DNA of 64,000 bases from Isoetes taiwanensis (GCA_021234155.1 JAJEKV010000077.1:2008827-2072826), one strand, 5' to 3'; positions 23,770 to 36,097 are shown, counted from the first letter of the stretch. The notes: generated by a model not told the origin, from the letters alone. Numbers and translations: made by a program.

Positions 23770-24600
23770 AGAGGAAGAAATCTCGCAGATGAGGTCAGAT
23801 CTGCAAGAAATCAAAGCCATGTTGGCAGGCAGGGGAAGAAACAGGCAAGACCAGAATGTGCAACCCCCAGAGGCCCGCTCTCAACACAAAGGAAAAGAGA
23901 AAAAGAGGAGCCGGCGCAGATCTTCTAGCTCCAGCCCAGACAAATTTCTGACTCAAGCTCTGAGTCTGAGGAGGAAACAGTAAGAACAGCCGGAAGGGAA
24001 GAAAGAGTAGCGGTAAAACAGCCAGGCCAATCCGACTACCAAAAGAAGGTCGACTCGGCCTTAAGTAATGTTTGGAAGGCACGAAAACTGGAACAATTTT
24101 TCTGCTAAAACAGATCAGGGATGGCAGCCGAAGCATGGCTAGACGAGATGAGTGAGTACGGAAATGCTTACGGCATGAAAGACAAAGACAAGGGCAGGGT
24201 AGCCACTGCTAACTTGAAAGGGGCAGCCCGTATTTGGTGGAGGGGCTATGCTAAAGCCCATGGAATGAGCAGAGACAAGTGCAGGTTTACAAAGTTCGCA
24301 AGGGCCTTCAAAAAGCACTATGTCCCAAGAGAACACAAGTGCCACCAGATGCAAGCCCCACGTGTTGCAAACAGGGAACAACCGTACGTAAATATATGAA
24401 AGAATTCATGAGACTAAGGTCAGATGTGCAAGCTCAAGAAGAGGAGAGAGCTGTGGAAGGCTATGTGGAGGGCCTGAATGAGGACTACGGAGATAGTCGA
24501 GTCCGAACCCGGGCCCGATCGGAAGTAGCAAAGGCCCGAGCCTACAAGGCACGGACCCCTTTAAAAGTGAACCTGGGCAAGTGGTAGGATAAAGGAAAAG
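23770..24600 (+). pseudogene. gag: Ty3/gypsy gag remnant
   Basis: Frames at 24,121-24,399 and 24,385-24,587 encode the retrotransposon gag (capsid) core. AWLDEMSEYGN leads into a KGAARIWWRGY motif, then FTKFARAFKKHYVP, and after a frameshift RKYMKEFMRL and VEGYVEGLNEDYG. The W-x(n)-GAA-x-x-WW pattern and the (Y/F)xxEFMRL block are typical of this family. An arginine/serine-rich stretch precedes it (23,880-23,960). I see no intact CCHC zinc knuckle downstream. At least two frameshifts break the ORF, so it is not functional. Confidence 0.8.
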
Positions 24601-25239
24601 CATATGGAGGCTAGAGCCCCGAGGGCAACCGGAATTGCCACACCGCCAAGACACCATACCTCGGAAACCAATGGAAACAGCCGCAGAAAAAGCAGGTCGC
24701 CTTCAAAGATAAAGGACAAGGGGGAGGCTCAAATTATTCAAAGACAGCCAAGCAGCCTCAACTCCATTCCAAAGAAAAGCGGGCAGGAATGTATAGAAAA
24801 ACAGCTTGAAGCTTCCTGGTAGGTTTCCAAATGGGGGCATAGAACACACAACCGCCTCGCTCGGATGAATGCAACTTTATGAAATGGGAGGTTGGGAGAC
24901 CCCACGAATAAGAAGAAGAGGAGAACTAATGACGCGACTATATCCATGGTGAGTGTCACATCTTTGCCGCCATAGATACGTAAAGCCAAGAGAGTTGCAA
25001 TTGGGTAATATCCATCCATTGGTAAGATAGCCGCCAAATCCTTTATAGTCCCTCATAGACTATGGTAGTTCCCCGCAATTTCGCGATCACCAAGGATGGC
25101 TGAAATGCTAAAGTTGAAAACAAAGTGAAGTCTAAACCCGTGCCGTGAGTGTTATTAGTGAGCCATCAAAGCACACCGCCCAAGAAGAGGGTGAATTTCA
25201 ATATAGACTTACCTGTATCAATATTGAAATGGGGGCGTA

Positions 25240-25300
25240 AATCATGAACATAGGAAAATATGACCTCATCATAGGTATGGAATACCTCAACCCAAAGAAA
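25240..25300 (+). pseudogene. Protease-to-RT linker remnant
   Basis: A short + strand stretch reads GKYDLIIGMEYLNP, which matches the conserved (Y/H)DxIxGMDWL motif that closes the aspartic protease domain in Ty3/gypsy polyproteins. The catalytic DSGA was not found upstream in this decayed copy. Confidence 0.6.
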
Positions 25301-25544
25301 AGCACAAATAGATTGTGGGGAGCTTAAAGGTAAAGCTAAATAAACCAACGGAAAATCATAGAAATCTCGTGTAAGCAAGTGACACCTATAATGCAATGCA
25401 TGTCAAGTAAGAAATTACTTAGATGCATCAAAAGGGAGCAAGTTGCATACATCTTCAAATTAGAACTTCACAAGAAGAGGCACCTGAAGATAAAGAAGAC
25501 AAGCCACAAGCTGTGTAGCCAAGTTAATAGAGGAGTTCCATGAC

Positions 25545-26560
25545 TTGTTCCCCGATGAAATCAAGGAGCTTCCGCCATATAGGGGAGTGGAGTGCGAAAT
25601 TGCACTTGTGCACTAAGCCCACCAAGAAGGCACCATATAGAATGACGGCTCACGAACTATCGGAGTTGAAGATAGATAGATAGATAGATAGATAGTAGTT
25701 TTAACGCCACGCCCACTAGGGCAAGAGATCCAACCGACATGTGACCACACACCACACTACATTGCTTGGTTGGGCCCCCGCCCAACCACCTTACATTGCG
25801 CCTCTGGGATTTGACCCCCAACAGCATCGAAAAGCGAGCTCGGGCGGCCTCAACTCGAGACCACATTGCTAATGAACTAGTGTGTTACCACTAGACCAAG
25901 TTGAAGAAGCAATTGCAAGAGCTATTAGACCTAGGGTTCATAAGACCTAGTGTTCTCCCGCTTGAAGCCCCCATCTTATTCACAAAAAGAAAGATGGAAG
26001 CTTGAGGATGTGTATTGACTATCGCCAATTAAACAAACACACAATCAAGAACAAGTATGCCTTACCCAGAAAGCGTAGATGACCTGATGGATCAGCTACA
26101 AGGTGCCGTGGTCTTCCAAAATAGACTTAAGGTCCGATATCATCAAATCAGAATCAAGGAGGAAGATATTCACGAACGGCCTTCCTCAACAAGATATGGC
26201 CACTATGAATTCACAGTGATGCCATTTGGCCTATCAAATGCTCTCAAAGAACGTTCATGAGACTCATGAACGATATCTTTCGGGAATTCCTTGACACATT
26301 TGTTATCGGTTCTTCGATGACATTTTGGTGTACAACAAGTCCCTAGAGGAGCATATCAAAGATCTGAGAAGAGTACTTTGAGAAGTCGAGAAGACACCAT
26401 CTTTTTATGGTTGTCGAAATGTCATTTCGCCACCGAAAAGAGTGGAATACTTGGGGCATGTCATATCGCCAGACTCCGATTCCAATCAACCCCGCAAAGA
26501 TCCAAGCGTTGATTGAATGGCCACACCAAAGAACATACACGGTGATGAGAAGTTTTGGGC
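25545..26560 (+). pseudogene. pol: Ty3/gypsy reverse transcriptase remnant, split by a SINE
   Basis: The recognisable order begins LPPYRGVECEI (25,568) and PYRMTAHELSELK (25,635). After the inserted SINE it resumes with [15 protein letters not shown], then [21 protein letters not shown] (26,070), YHQIRIKEEDI, RYGHYEFTVMPFGLSNA (26,195-26,250), and RVEYLGHVISP (26,440). These are RT motifs of Ty3/gypsy elements. The catalytic YxDD region near 26,310 is frameshifted. Several stops and shifts show it is dead. Same strand as gag and the H3-like ORF. Confidence 0.88.
25673..25898 (-). mobile_element. tRNA-derived SINE with (GATA)n tail and 9 bp TSD
   Basis: The 226 bp insert splits the gypsy RT. 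The target AGTTGAAGA is duplicated at 25,664-25,672 and 25,899-25,907, and removing the insert plus one copy restores the [11 protein letters not shown] reading frame. On the minus strand the element begins at an A box (TGGTCTAGTGG), carries a B box (GGGTCAAATCC), and ends TAAAACTACTATCTATC with a (TATC)n microsatellite tail instead of poly(A). That indicates pol III transcription and mobilisation by a LINE recognising a non-poly(A) 3' end. A-to-B spacing is about 75 bp, longer than usual. Confidence 0.93.
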
Positions 26561-26569
26561 TTAGTAGTG

Positions 26570-27125
26570 TATTATAGAAAGTTTGTCAAGAACTTTGCTA
26601 AGATAGCAAAGCACCTTTGACTGACCTCACCAAGGCCAAAAAGATAAAAGACCTGGGTGGCACATGGCAAAAGAAGGCTCGCTGTGATTCGAGAAGTTGA
26701 AGGAAGCCTTAACAACCGCCTCGCCTTAACATTGCCCCGGGATCCAGAAGGACAAACTCCGTTGCAACCGATGTTAGCAAGATCACTTATTAAGAGTGAG
26801 CGCCTTTTAATGCAAGAGGAAAGAGTCGTAGAGTATGCATTCACCAAGATGAACGACGCAAACTCGCCAGCACCACACATGATCGTGAGCTATTGGCGCT
26901 GGTAAGAGTTTTAAAGATCCGAGACACTATCTATTGGGAAGAAAGTTCCAATTAGATACCCACCACCGTAGGTCTACAAGACATCTTCACGCAAACCATT
27001 GTTGAATTTGAGGCAAAGAAGATGGATGGAGTTCCCCGGAAGAGCACGGTCGAGATTGTGTACAAGCCGTGGAAACTCAATGTGGTTGCAGATGCTCTGG
27101 CCAAGGCACCCCTTAACAACAAGAG
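26570..27125 (+). pseudogene. pol: Ty3/gypsy RNase H remnant
   Basis: After the RT region, + strand frames give FEKLKEALTTA-like sequence (26,690), then THDRELLALVRVLKIRDTIYW (26,875-26,940), the family's (Y/T)HDKELLAIVxALKxWRHYL motif. LNVVADALAKAPLNN (27,078) matches the NxVADALSR end of the domain. Multiple frameshifts. A following frame (27,125-27,331) encodes the charged linker to integrase. Confidence 0.82.
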
Positions 27126-27339
27126 TGCATTGCAATGCCATATCAACACTCACCAATGAGTTTGGCAAGAAAATAGAAGAAACGTTGCCAACGGACAAGG
27201 ACTTCCAGGAAGTATGGGCAAGCCTTTCTAAAGAGGCAAGATCGGACAAAGAGAGAGAAGCCTTCAAACATTTTAAGAAGGAAGGATTCTCATTGATATT
27301 CCTATGTAATATGGCCCCATCCAAGCCATAATTTCCTCG

Positions 27340-27570
27340 GAAGAATAATACCCTTCGTACAATTTCTTAAGGGAACATCATAAAAGGAAATTTCGGCTCT
27401 CCACATGGTTAATGGGAAACTCAATATAGTGCAAGCATTTCCACAATAATTCCATCTAGGGAAAATATGATGGCAATATGTAGGCCATAAGGTAATTTAC
27501 AAATCATGTCAAATATGCAAATATGTAGCCATACATCCAAAGGTTGAATTCTAACATCAAATCAGCCCTA
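27340..27570 (+). pseudogene. pol: Ty3/gypsy integrase zinc-binding remnant
   Basis: An RKNNTLRTI-like stretch (27,335) and KVIYKSCQICKYVAIHPKV (27,492-27,546) correspond to the integrase HHCC finger (YVxxCxxCQxxK). No legible DDE core follows. The element dissolves into AT-rich sequence after about 27,600, and I see no 3' LTR. Confidence 0.7.
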
Positions 27571-28680
27571 ACCGTATGTATTCTTCTATATCTTATGCAA
27601 AGTTGAGTGGGATCCCCAACTTAGTCTCAAAATTTTCCAAGGTCTAATTACCATGCTATAATTTATAGTGCAGCTTAACGTGTCGGCCTTTAGACATAGA
27701 ACAACTAAGTTAAATAGATTTCAATGTTGAGTCATGCATTAAGCAATGCCATTTGAAGTTATTGGATGTGCCTAGAAAATGGAAGTGGCTATAAGTTAAT
27801 GTATTGCATTACTAGGTCCAATACTTAACTGTTAAAATGGCATTTCCCCTTGGTTAATGAGGTTTTATTTAAATGTTTGCTTTTAAACACACTTCTAACT
27901 AATGTGAGCAAATTGAATCACAAAATTTGAATCTCATTTTGAGAGCCTTGAAATAACATTATTATCTTCAATATTCATTACGAAAGATGTTTTGCATTAA
28001 ATCAAAATAATCTAAGTTCTGAACATACAAAAATTGAACTGTGTTTGAGCATGGGGAATTCTAACCTCTGTAGTTTAAGGAGCCCTACTCCATGGCCGCG
28101 AACACAAGGCAACAAAATGCAGGTTCAAATTCTGCATGTTCTAGCATGTATAGACGAGTTGGGGAAGAGAAACGTTCGCGGCGGCCCCCCCCGGCCCCGC
28201 AGTTGTTTTTGTTGATATTCGTGCAGAGCATCCAACAGTGCCGAGGAACCCTAAAGACATACGTCCGTACATGTTTATTATAATATGTAGCACAATAACA
28301 GGGGGTTCTAGGGGAACAATTCCTGAAACTATAGACCATATATCCCTAAAGCAATTGAATGGGTTGTTATAAAAAAACATAGATTCAAGATAAAAAATAA
28401 TCACATTAGCTCACTGGGTGTATTGATTAAAGTAGTCTTATTAGAACATTGAGTTATTTTGATAGAGGTTTAAGCCCCCCGTATTTCATATTCTAAAATC
28501 TTAGGCAAAGACCTATAGAGGTTCAATATTCCCTCAAAACCTTAGACGAACTCATATTTCATATTTCAAAAGCATAGGCGCCTTCAATAATAAATGACTA
28601 TAAGCGAAACGAGAGGTGCCCAGAGGCCCCAACATACGATCTGGGTCGTAGGGTCGACGAATCCGACGGTTGTGGTAGTC
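27571..28680. other. AT-rich sequence with repeat fragments
   Basis: No gene seen. A GCAGGTTCAAATTCTGC B-box-like word occurs at 28,121-28,137. At 28,200-28,310 there are two fragments also present near 14,870 or 15,100 (TTGTTGATATTCGTGCA) and 3,816 (ATAATATGTAGCAC). A run of C and G bases lies at 28,185-28,198. Confidence 0.45.
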
Positions 28681-28689
28681 CAGAGTGCA

Positions 28690-30542
28690 CCTCGATTATA
28701 TGTACAATGAGCTTTACAACCTTTGGTCTATTTCCGTATTTGAAACTAACAGTTAACAAGAACTTGCTAAAAAATGAGTCGCGCTTAACAATGGCCAAGA
28801 TCACCCAAAATTGACATCCAATGGTCCGAGCCTACTAATGAACAAGTGGGAGGTCTGGGGGTTTTAATTCAATGGTTCAATTTCCTGATATGTGGGATGT
28901 CATGTTCAATGGTGTAATATGTAATATTAATAATATTTATAAATGGACTCTGCATATGTAAAAAAAAATTTTTTTGCCCCTCCGAGGTTTAGGGGTTGTT
29001 TTGTAGAAGATGAAATGATGTAGTGGAACTACTTAGAAAATGGAATGCGGAATATGAAACAATATTAAGATAAGGTAAAATAAAGATTTTTTAGAAGAAC
29101 ATAGAATGCGATCATTCATATTATCTGTCAATCATATTACTAAAAATAATGGATGTATAGAATCATATTAAGAATAATAATAAATATATAGACCCATTGA
29201 CATGTGATCATATGCTTGAGAAACACCAATGCTACAAATCAAATCACACCACTAGTTGTGGCTTCCTATTTCTCTATTAAATCAATAGAGACACTTGAGA
29301 ATAGAATACACTTGAGAGCATTTGGTATACAAAATAGTTGGAATGAAATTATAAGAAAAAATGACATTAATAAATTCAAAAAATGGGTGTTGAACCACTA
29401 TGATAATGTAAAATAGTCATAGATCTAACACAACAAGGTTACACCTATAATTGACGTTCATCAAAGAGCCATAAAGACACATTTATCCCATAACACCATA
29501 ATAAAATAATGATACGACAACATTAAAACTCATGGGATTGAACCATGATTACAAAACCATTGGCCACCTGTCATTGTAAATTCAAGTGCAAGTAAATATG
29601 CCAAGAACCTCAAAACAAAGAGAAGTTGATTACCCTGGAGCAAAGGGAATACGAAAGATTGCACATGGTTTGCAAACTCTAGGTGTTTTTTGACACTAGA
29701 AAAAAAGTAAGCCTCTCATATGAAAAGAAGCGGCCGCAATAGAAAGTAAGCATGTGCCTTGCATGGTGTTAGTAAAAGAGGAGCTCAACATGCATGCATT
29801 GCATGTATGTATGTTATGCATGCACTATGTGTATACATTGTGTGCATGTAATGCATGCACGTGTGCATGCTAAAACCATAGGTCGGAATGCAAACAAACT
29901 AGAAATACACTATATGCTCTAAAAATTACATACGACAACACAATCATATGCAAACCATAGCGAAATGGCCATATATTTATACGTTTTACGTGAAGCAAAA
30001 TAATTGTGATGAAATTATAAGGAAGAAGGACATCAATAATTCAAAGAATGGGAGTTGAATCCACTATAGATAGTTATAGAGCCAACACAACAAAGCTACA
30101 CCTATAATCAATGCTTATATGGGATTGACCCATGATTACAAAACCATTACCCACCTATCACTGCAAATTCAAGAGTAACTAAATATGTCAAGAACATCAA
30201 AACAAAGAGAAATTAATTACCTTGGAGAAAAGAGAACATGAAAGATTGCACACAATTTTGCAAATTCTAGGCGTGTTTCGATGCTCCAGAAAAAATAAGC
30301 CTCTCATGTGAAAAGACTAAGTAAGCATGTGCCTTACAAGATGTTAAGTAAAAGAGGGGCTCAACATGCATGCACTGCATGTATGAATGGTATACATGCA
30401 CTATGCATGTAATGCATGCACATGTGCATGCAAAACCAAAGGGCGAGAATTCAAACTAACTAGAAATATACCACATACTCTAGAAATACTACTGACATGC
30501 CTTCCCACAAATACAATAACACAATCATATGTAAACCATAGC
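28690..30542 (-). mobile_element. Dispersed repeat, inverted relative of 14.75-17.26 kb
   Basis: Reading the minus strand recovers the blocks of the forward copy, including the GAACATGACATCCCAC block (28,890) and two tandem copies of the ATGCAT-rich unit (CCATAGC ends at 29,960 and 30,542, about 582 bp apart). Block order here is A'-D'-C'-B' instead of a simple mirror image, so at least two element copies or a rearrangement are involved. No coding domain. Confidence 0.65.
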
Positions 30543-30604
30543 AAAACACAGCTCGGTCTCTCCATTTCTTATTCTCACCACATCGGCCCTCTTCCCTATA
30601 TCAT

Positions 30605-30976
30605 TTTTTTTTGAAGGACGTGAAACTTTATTAATCATCAAACGAGCAGCGAGATGGGGGACTGAAACCCGATGGAGGAAATGTCCACGTGAGCAAAACC
30701 ACCCGCCACCTTTACAAAGACACAACATGTAAATGAGTTACATATAAGTGTTAATCTGAGATAGTGTACCCAAATCTTATTCTTCACTTCATCCTTACGG
30801 AGGAAGATATATACGCTTTGACGATCGCGTTGCTTGGCTTCAATAAACACTTGAGCATCAGGGGCTCTATGGCCCTTGAAAATAAAGAGGTTTCTTCTTT
30901 TCCACGTTGACCAAATGATCCATGCTGAAGCTAAGTGAAATGCCCTCTTTGCCATATTGTCCCAAGAACTTGGGTA
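30605..30976 (-). mobile_element. 5'-truncated L1-type LINE with poly(A) and 18 bp TSD
   Basis: The 18 bp target CCCTCTTCCCTATATCAT is repeated exactly at 30,587-30,604 and 30,977-30,994. On the minus strand the 372 bp insert carries an open frame containing SAWIIWSTWKRRNLFIFKG, the conserved C-terminus of plant L1 ORF2 (IWxxWKxRNxxIF). It continues into a 3' UTR with AATAAAGTTTCACG and ends in poly(A), seen as T's at 30,605-30,612. Perfect TSDs mean a young insertion. The L1 at 53.5-60.2 kb has the same 3' end. Confidence 0.95.
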
Positions 30977-30994
30977 CCCTCTTCCCTATATCAT

Positions 30995-33410
30995 GACTTG
31001 TAAGGCAAGAGATATAATATGGTTTTGGATATAGATGGCCTAAAAACCCTTCCCTAGCAGCCCCCCTTCCCCTCTGGATGCTGCTCTAGTCTTGGATACA
31101 CTTATCATGCCTGCCATGTTTTAGAGGATCCAACCTGCGATCACTATTATGGGGACATCCGTGCATATGTCCTTGTAGACATGGATACAGGTTTTAGAGC
31201 TTTTGGAACTTCTGATGGAGACAACCGCCTTACTAGTGCTTGACAACCACCAGCCACATCTGCAGACATACTTTAAGGAGATGCCATGGTCCAAATTGAA
31301 GCAGAGATAACGACAGCCACATTTCATTTAGATGCCATGGTATAAACTGAAATAGAGGCTGAGCCACCACCACATGTAGATTTGGATGTTGATATACAAG
31401 ATGGAGCTCAAAACCATACACAGGGGCCAGGCTTCGGAATGCACACAGAGTACAGGTTTAGATCAACCCGATTAGGCCTGGCACTTGAACTCACGTCTTG
31501 TAGAGATCCCAGCAACATGTTCCACATCAGATACAGAAGCAGTTGCAAGTTTCTTCACAGACATGATGTGCATTCAAATCTCAAAAATCTTTACAGCACG
31601 AAGAGTGGGTGCCCATAGGTCAGATCGGCCATACCACGTTTTAGTACAGTTTTCGACGTCACGGGATAGCCTGCATAGTATCGTGTCAAGGTGGTCGGAC
31701 GACTCATTTCGTGCTCCAAGTTACCTATCATTGCACATGAACCACTTGCAACATAGTGGATTTGCATGCGCAAATGGAATTTTGAGGCCCTAGATAGGAC
31801 ACTCTCAGATTTGATGGGCAATGATAAAATATGATCTGGTGGATTGTAGTATTGGGAGGGCGAGATTCATGAAATCATGTGTTGCAAATGTTCATTTTTC
31901 CACTACACTTCAATTACATGGGTGTATTATTGTTTCGTGGGTGTATTATTTTTGTGAGCCGCCGATGACGGCATTTTCTGTGGAATATGCCGGGCGGGCA
32001 GATCCGTGCCTCCGATTTATCAAGATGGGGTCAAATTGACCCCATTTAATAGGGCGTTTTTGAAGCCCACACCATTGCTTACAAATTTAAAAAAATACAA
32101 GAGGAACCAAGAAATACCAAAGAACAACCTAAATTGACGATTCATTTACAAATGTAAAACATGAAGATATACATTGATGGAGTCTTTAGTACGTAATGGC
32201 TTGATAGCCAAAGACAACAAAGCTAGTAGAGAAGAAAAGCATAAGCACAAAAGAGGAGGCGATGAACATGAGCGTAAGAAGCTAGGTCAGGTAAAAGCCC
32301 GTGAGCTTCCAACACAACATAGCTTCGATACAACACGCCCAACAGACGTGAGCCCTGAATCAAACCCCAACAAGATAACCAATGCTCTTGCCTTACAAAT
32401 TCGTGAGCTAAATTCCCAAATAACGTTAAGAACAAAGCTCAAGAGTTGTTAGGTGCTCTTAATACAATAATATAAATAAAGCAAGAAGATGGAAAATAGA
32501 AGCAAAGCGGGGGATGCCGTACCGGCGGTTTTGAATGCTAAGGTCGATAAGATGCACCGGCGAATCTCAAATAAAAAAAAACCAAACCGATTGAAGTACT
32601 GCTAACCCGTATTTTGAAGTCGTGGATTTGAAGCCGTGATAACCAAGGCGATTTGAAGTTGTGATTTCGTTGTGATAACCTTGCTACAACCGCGATTCAC
32701 ACAAGAAAGAGACCGGCTTAGGGGCAAACCTGACCCTCTTGGCCTCATTTTCGGGCCGCATTTAAATCCGCCATCGCCATTTTCTTCCTAAGATTTTCCT
32801 CCTTGCCCTTTTTGGCTATGGTGCCCCTCGCAAGAAAACCTCAAAGATACAAACGAAATCAAAGTGGCCGATCCTCGCGAGCCGGTTTATCGGCATGAGC
32901 GTACCGGACACCGCACATGGCTCCTGCGGGCCAAATGCCGGCGGCGCCGCAGCCGTCCGCCAAGCACCTTAGGGCAAAAAAAAATCGACCAACCACCTCC
33001 GGTAGATCGGGTTCATCCTCAACCGCCACACAAGAAGGTCCAAAATTGGCAAGCAAATGTCCAGCCACCATCGTCGGCCCCGGCAGACGACCTCCTATCC
33101 CCAATTCAACCTTCTAACAATAAATACAGTTCCTTGCCCTAACTCACATGCCAGCGTCAGCTTTCTACTTTTCTAGATACGAATACACTAAAAAACAACT
33201 AAGAATCTTAAGTTATAAACATACGAAAGTTGATCGTGCACACATTATAATGACATCTTCGCATTCCATTCCATGTAATGACACCGGATTACATCTAGAA
33301 TATTCAGTCCACCTTATAAACTTTTACCCATTCCACACAACCATTACGTCAAAGGCAAGTGGGTTTGCCTTCCGGCAGTTTTTGCATCCATTCTAATCAA
33401 GAATAGCAAA
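30995..33410. other. Intergenic, no gene recognised
   Basis: Open frames up to about 100 codons (31,382-31,793; 32,864-33,142) show no domain and compete in several frames. GC content is higher at 32,480-33,110. No tRNA or element boundary was identified. Confidence 0.4.
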
Positions 33411-33412
33411 TC

Positions 33413-33494
33413 GCTATGCAAAACCTGTAGAATCAGGTTAACATCTTGCCTTGGCTATGCAAAACCTGTAGAATCAGGTTAACATCTTGCCTTG
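33413..33494. repeat. Two-copy 41 bp tandem duplication
   Basis: GCTATGCAAAACCTGTAGAA starts at 33,413 and 33,454 and continues identically to GCCTTG in both. It lies 470 bp upstream of the host gene start. Confidence 0.95.
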
Positions 33495-33518
33495 ACGTCA
33501 TGGAACAAGAAGAGGTCA

Positions 33519-33626
33519 GGCATTCTTGCCAGCCCCTGACCTGCAGAATCCGGGAGCTCCGCCCTGACCTGCAGAATCCGGTCATGCCTCTCCCGGATTT
33601 GCAGGTCAGGGGCTAGCAAGAATGCC
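33519..33626. repeat. Long hairpin upstream of the quinone oxidoreductase gene
   Basis: The left arm 33,519-33,556 (GGCATTCTTGCCAGCCCCTG...CCGGGAG) pairs with the right arm 33,590-33,626, with one mismatch and one bulged base over 37-38 bp. The 33-base loop contains a third copy of CCCTGACCTGCAGAATCCGG. It looks like a small foldback or MITE. Transcribed, it would make a stable small-RNA-precursor-like stem. Confidence 0.9.
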
Positions 33627-33963
33627 CTCCCCCTTCCCGTTCCACATCACTTACACTAAATAGGGTTTAAATTCTCGTTACTAAGGAAATGAAAATCCGA
33701 CTCGTCGGCAAAATGACACGAAAGTCATCTAGATATTTTTGCATAGAGTTAAGCATAGTCCCATGCTTCGGGCCCCCTCTTCAGTATCCATCTTCACTCA
33801 TAAACCTCTCTGCGAATTGTGCTCGCATCTCAGGTAGTAGCTGGTAAACCTATCTATTTGTTGGATGCTGTCTGTGCCTTCTTTTTAGTTTATTGTGTTT
33901 GATCTGTTTATCCATTCTATTTTCATCGTATTTGCCAGCACAAGAGCCTCCGCTGTATGCGCA

Positions 33964-36097
33964 ATGGTGAAGGGAATAAGAATTCACGAATATGGGGGTC
34001 CCGAGGTAAGCAGCCTCCTTTTGCTTGATTTATAATAATTTGTTTGTCTTGTCTTGCTTTGTGTCATTTTGTTATCTGGATGACGATCTTCTGAAAACTG
34101 AGGGAATATATAAAGCGTTGCAAATAATTGTCCTCTTTGATCTGTCAGTCTTTCATTTGCCTCCACAATGCTGCTACTTCTCGGTTAAATCTTGCACTTT
34201 AAATAAAATTAGCTTTTGTTTTATGGTTTCCATCTTCCTGTTATATTGCGGCCTTGGTGGCTTTTATGATTCTGAATTTGGAGATTTTCAAGTCTTCTCG
34301 TGATCTTCCAAAAAAAGCATTTTCAAACTTTCCTTGCATCAAATAACATTCCTTGCAATTGCAAGCTATAACTTGCTCATCATGCACCAATGTGTAGATT
34401 CTTAGAGTTAGTGTTGGTTGGTCTGTCTGGTTGCATTGTTGAAAACCCTCATTGGGAAGTGTTTATGTTTCACTTCACAAGGAAGTTGCTGCAGATCTGC
34501 TGATATGTATTAATAATCTGTTTGGTGGCTGCTGTCCTGTGCTTTACAATTTTTCTATAGCTTGCGTACCTCAATCTTCCTCTATAGGTCTTGAAGTATG
34601 AAGAAATAGATGTAGACGAACCTGGTGAAGGCGAAGTTCGAGTCAAGATTAGTGCTATTGGTTTGAATTTTATTGATGTCTACAATCGAACTGGTTTGTA
34701 CAAGTCAGACAAGATGCCATTTATTCCTGGTAAGTAAATTGTAAATAACAAGCCTATTTAAGTGCTCTACTTCTGGTCGACTTGACTTTTATAAATTAGT
34801 ATTTTTATCAATTAGAATCTGGTTAAGGTGCTTCAACTTATGTGCAGCTTTGAATCTTTAATATTATGTTGGAAACTAATTGAGCTGCTTCTTTTCCTTG
34901 TGTCCCTCTATGCAGGTAGAGAGGCTGTAGGAACAGTAGCAGCAATCGGTCCCAATGTGAAAGAATTGAAAGTGGGAGATAGAGTAGGATATGCGGGAAA
35001 CCCAATGGGAGCATATTGTGAGGAACAGATTCTACCAGAAAGTGTTCTGGTACCTATTCCTGAAGGCATCGATTCAGTAACTGCTGCAGCAATAATGCTA
35101 AAAGGAATGACTGCGGAAGGTCTCCTGCGGCGCTGTTTCAAGGTACTAGCTTATTGGCACAGTCTAAATATTCGAACATTACGATATTGAGTTGTATGCT
35201 TTTTTATCTACTCTTGGAGCAAACCAAAAAAGAAACCAAATTCAATATGTCAACTACCACCAACCTTTTCCAGATATAATGCCTGGCACTTACTTTGTTT
35301 GCTTATTAAGTATATGAGCAAGACAATTGAATGTTTTGAGTATTTATAGGAATCTTAAGCTAGACATTAACAAGATAGAAAACTTTTTGGTTCTAGATGA
35401 ATAATTATCTCATCAGCAAGTTCTGATGTTTAAAACACTAGCTTTCAGGTGGAACCAAGGCATACAATTCTCATTCATGCTGCTGCAGGTGGAATGGGGT
35501 CCATGCTTTCTCAGTGGGGGCGAGCATTGGGGGCAACTGTGATAGGCTGTGTATCAACAAAGGAGAAGGCAAACCAGGCAGCAAAAGATGGATGTCACCA
35601 TGTCATCATTTATAAGGACGAAAATTTTGTGGAGCGCGTGAAAGAACTAACTAATGGGAAAGGTGTCCATGTAGTTTATGATTCAGTTGGAAAAGATACC
35701 TTTTTGGTAAGATATGCCTAAATTTTGTTCTGAACAGTGTTACCAAATGAGTGCATTTGTTTACATCTTACCTTGTTGTGTTGATCATCAGGGCTCACTA
35801 GATTGCTTAGCATTACGAGGATACTTGGTAAGCTTTGGGCAAGCTTCAGGTTCACCAGATCCACTGCCCCTCTCTGCACTCTCTCCAAAGTCTTTATTTC
35901 TTACAAGGCCTTCAATGATGCATTATAATGCTACTAGAGGGGAGTTACTTAACAGTGCAAAAGAAGTATTTGACAGGGTTCTATCAGGAGAGCTGAAAGT
36001 TCATGTGAACCAGACTTATCCATTATCAAATGCAGCTCAAGCACATGCAGACTTGGAAAATAGGAAGACAACTGGGTCAACAGTTCTCCTTCCATAG
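33964..36097 (+). CDS. NAD(P)H:quinone oxidoreductase (zeta-crystallin-like, MDR family)
   Basis: The five exons are 33,964-34,005, 34,588-34,729, 34,916-35,142, 35,449-35,706 and 35,792-36,097. All introns have GT-AG ends, the frame stays open, and the product is 324 residues, the normal size for this family. The protein starts [16 protein letters not shown], the typical N-terminus. An [16 protein letters not shown] substrate-side motif (here [12 protein letters not shown]) and PGREAVGTV follow, then VGDRVGYAG and [17 protein letters not shown]. The NADPH-binding [19 protein letters not shown] lies around residue 145, then [10 protein letters not shown]. It should catalyse NADPH-dependent reduction of quinones or enones in the cytosol; no transit peptide is visible. 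A TCTCAG/GTAGTA junction at 33,833 and TTTGCCAG at 33,937 could bound a 5' UTR intron. The gene appears intact, unlike every neighbour. Confidence 0.97.

Noticed and set aside
28060..28145. tRNA gene or SINE around the B-box-like GCAGGTTCAAATTCTGC
   Set aside because: No acceptor stem, anticodon arm or convincing A box could be folded by eye. A tRNAscan-SE run would settle it.
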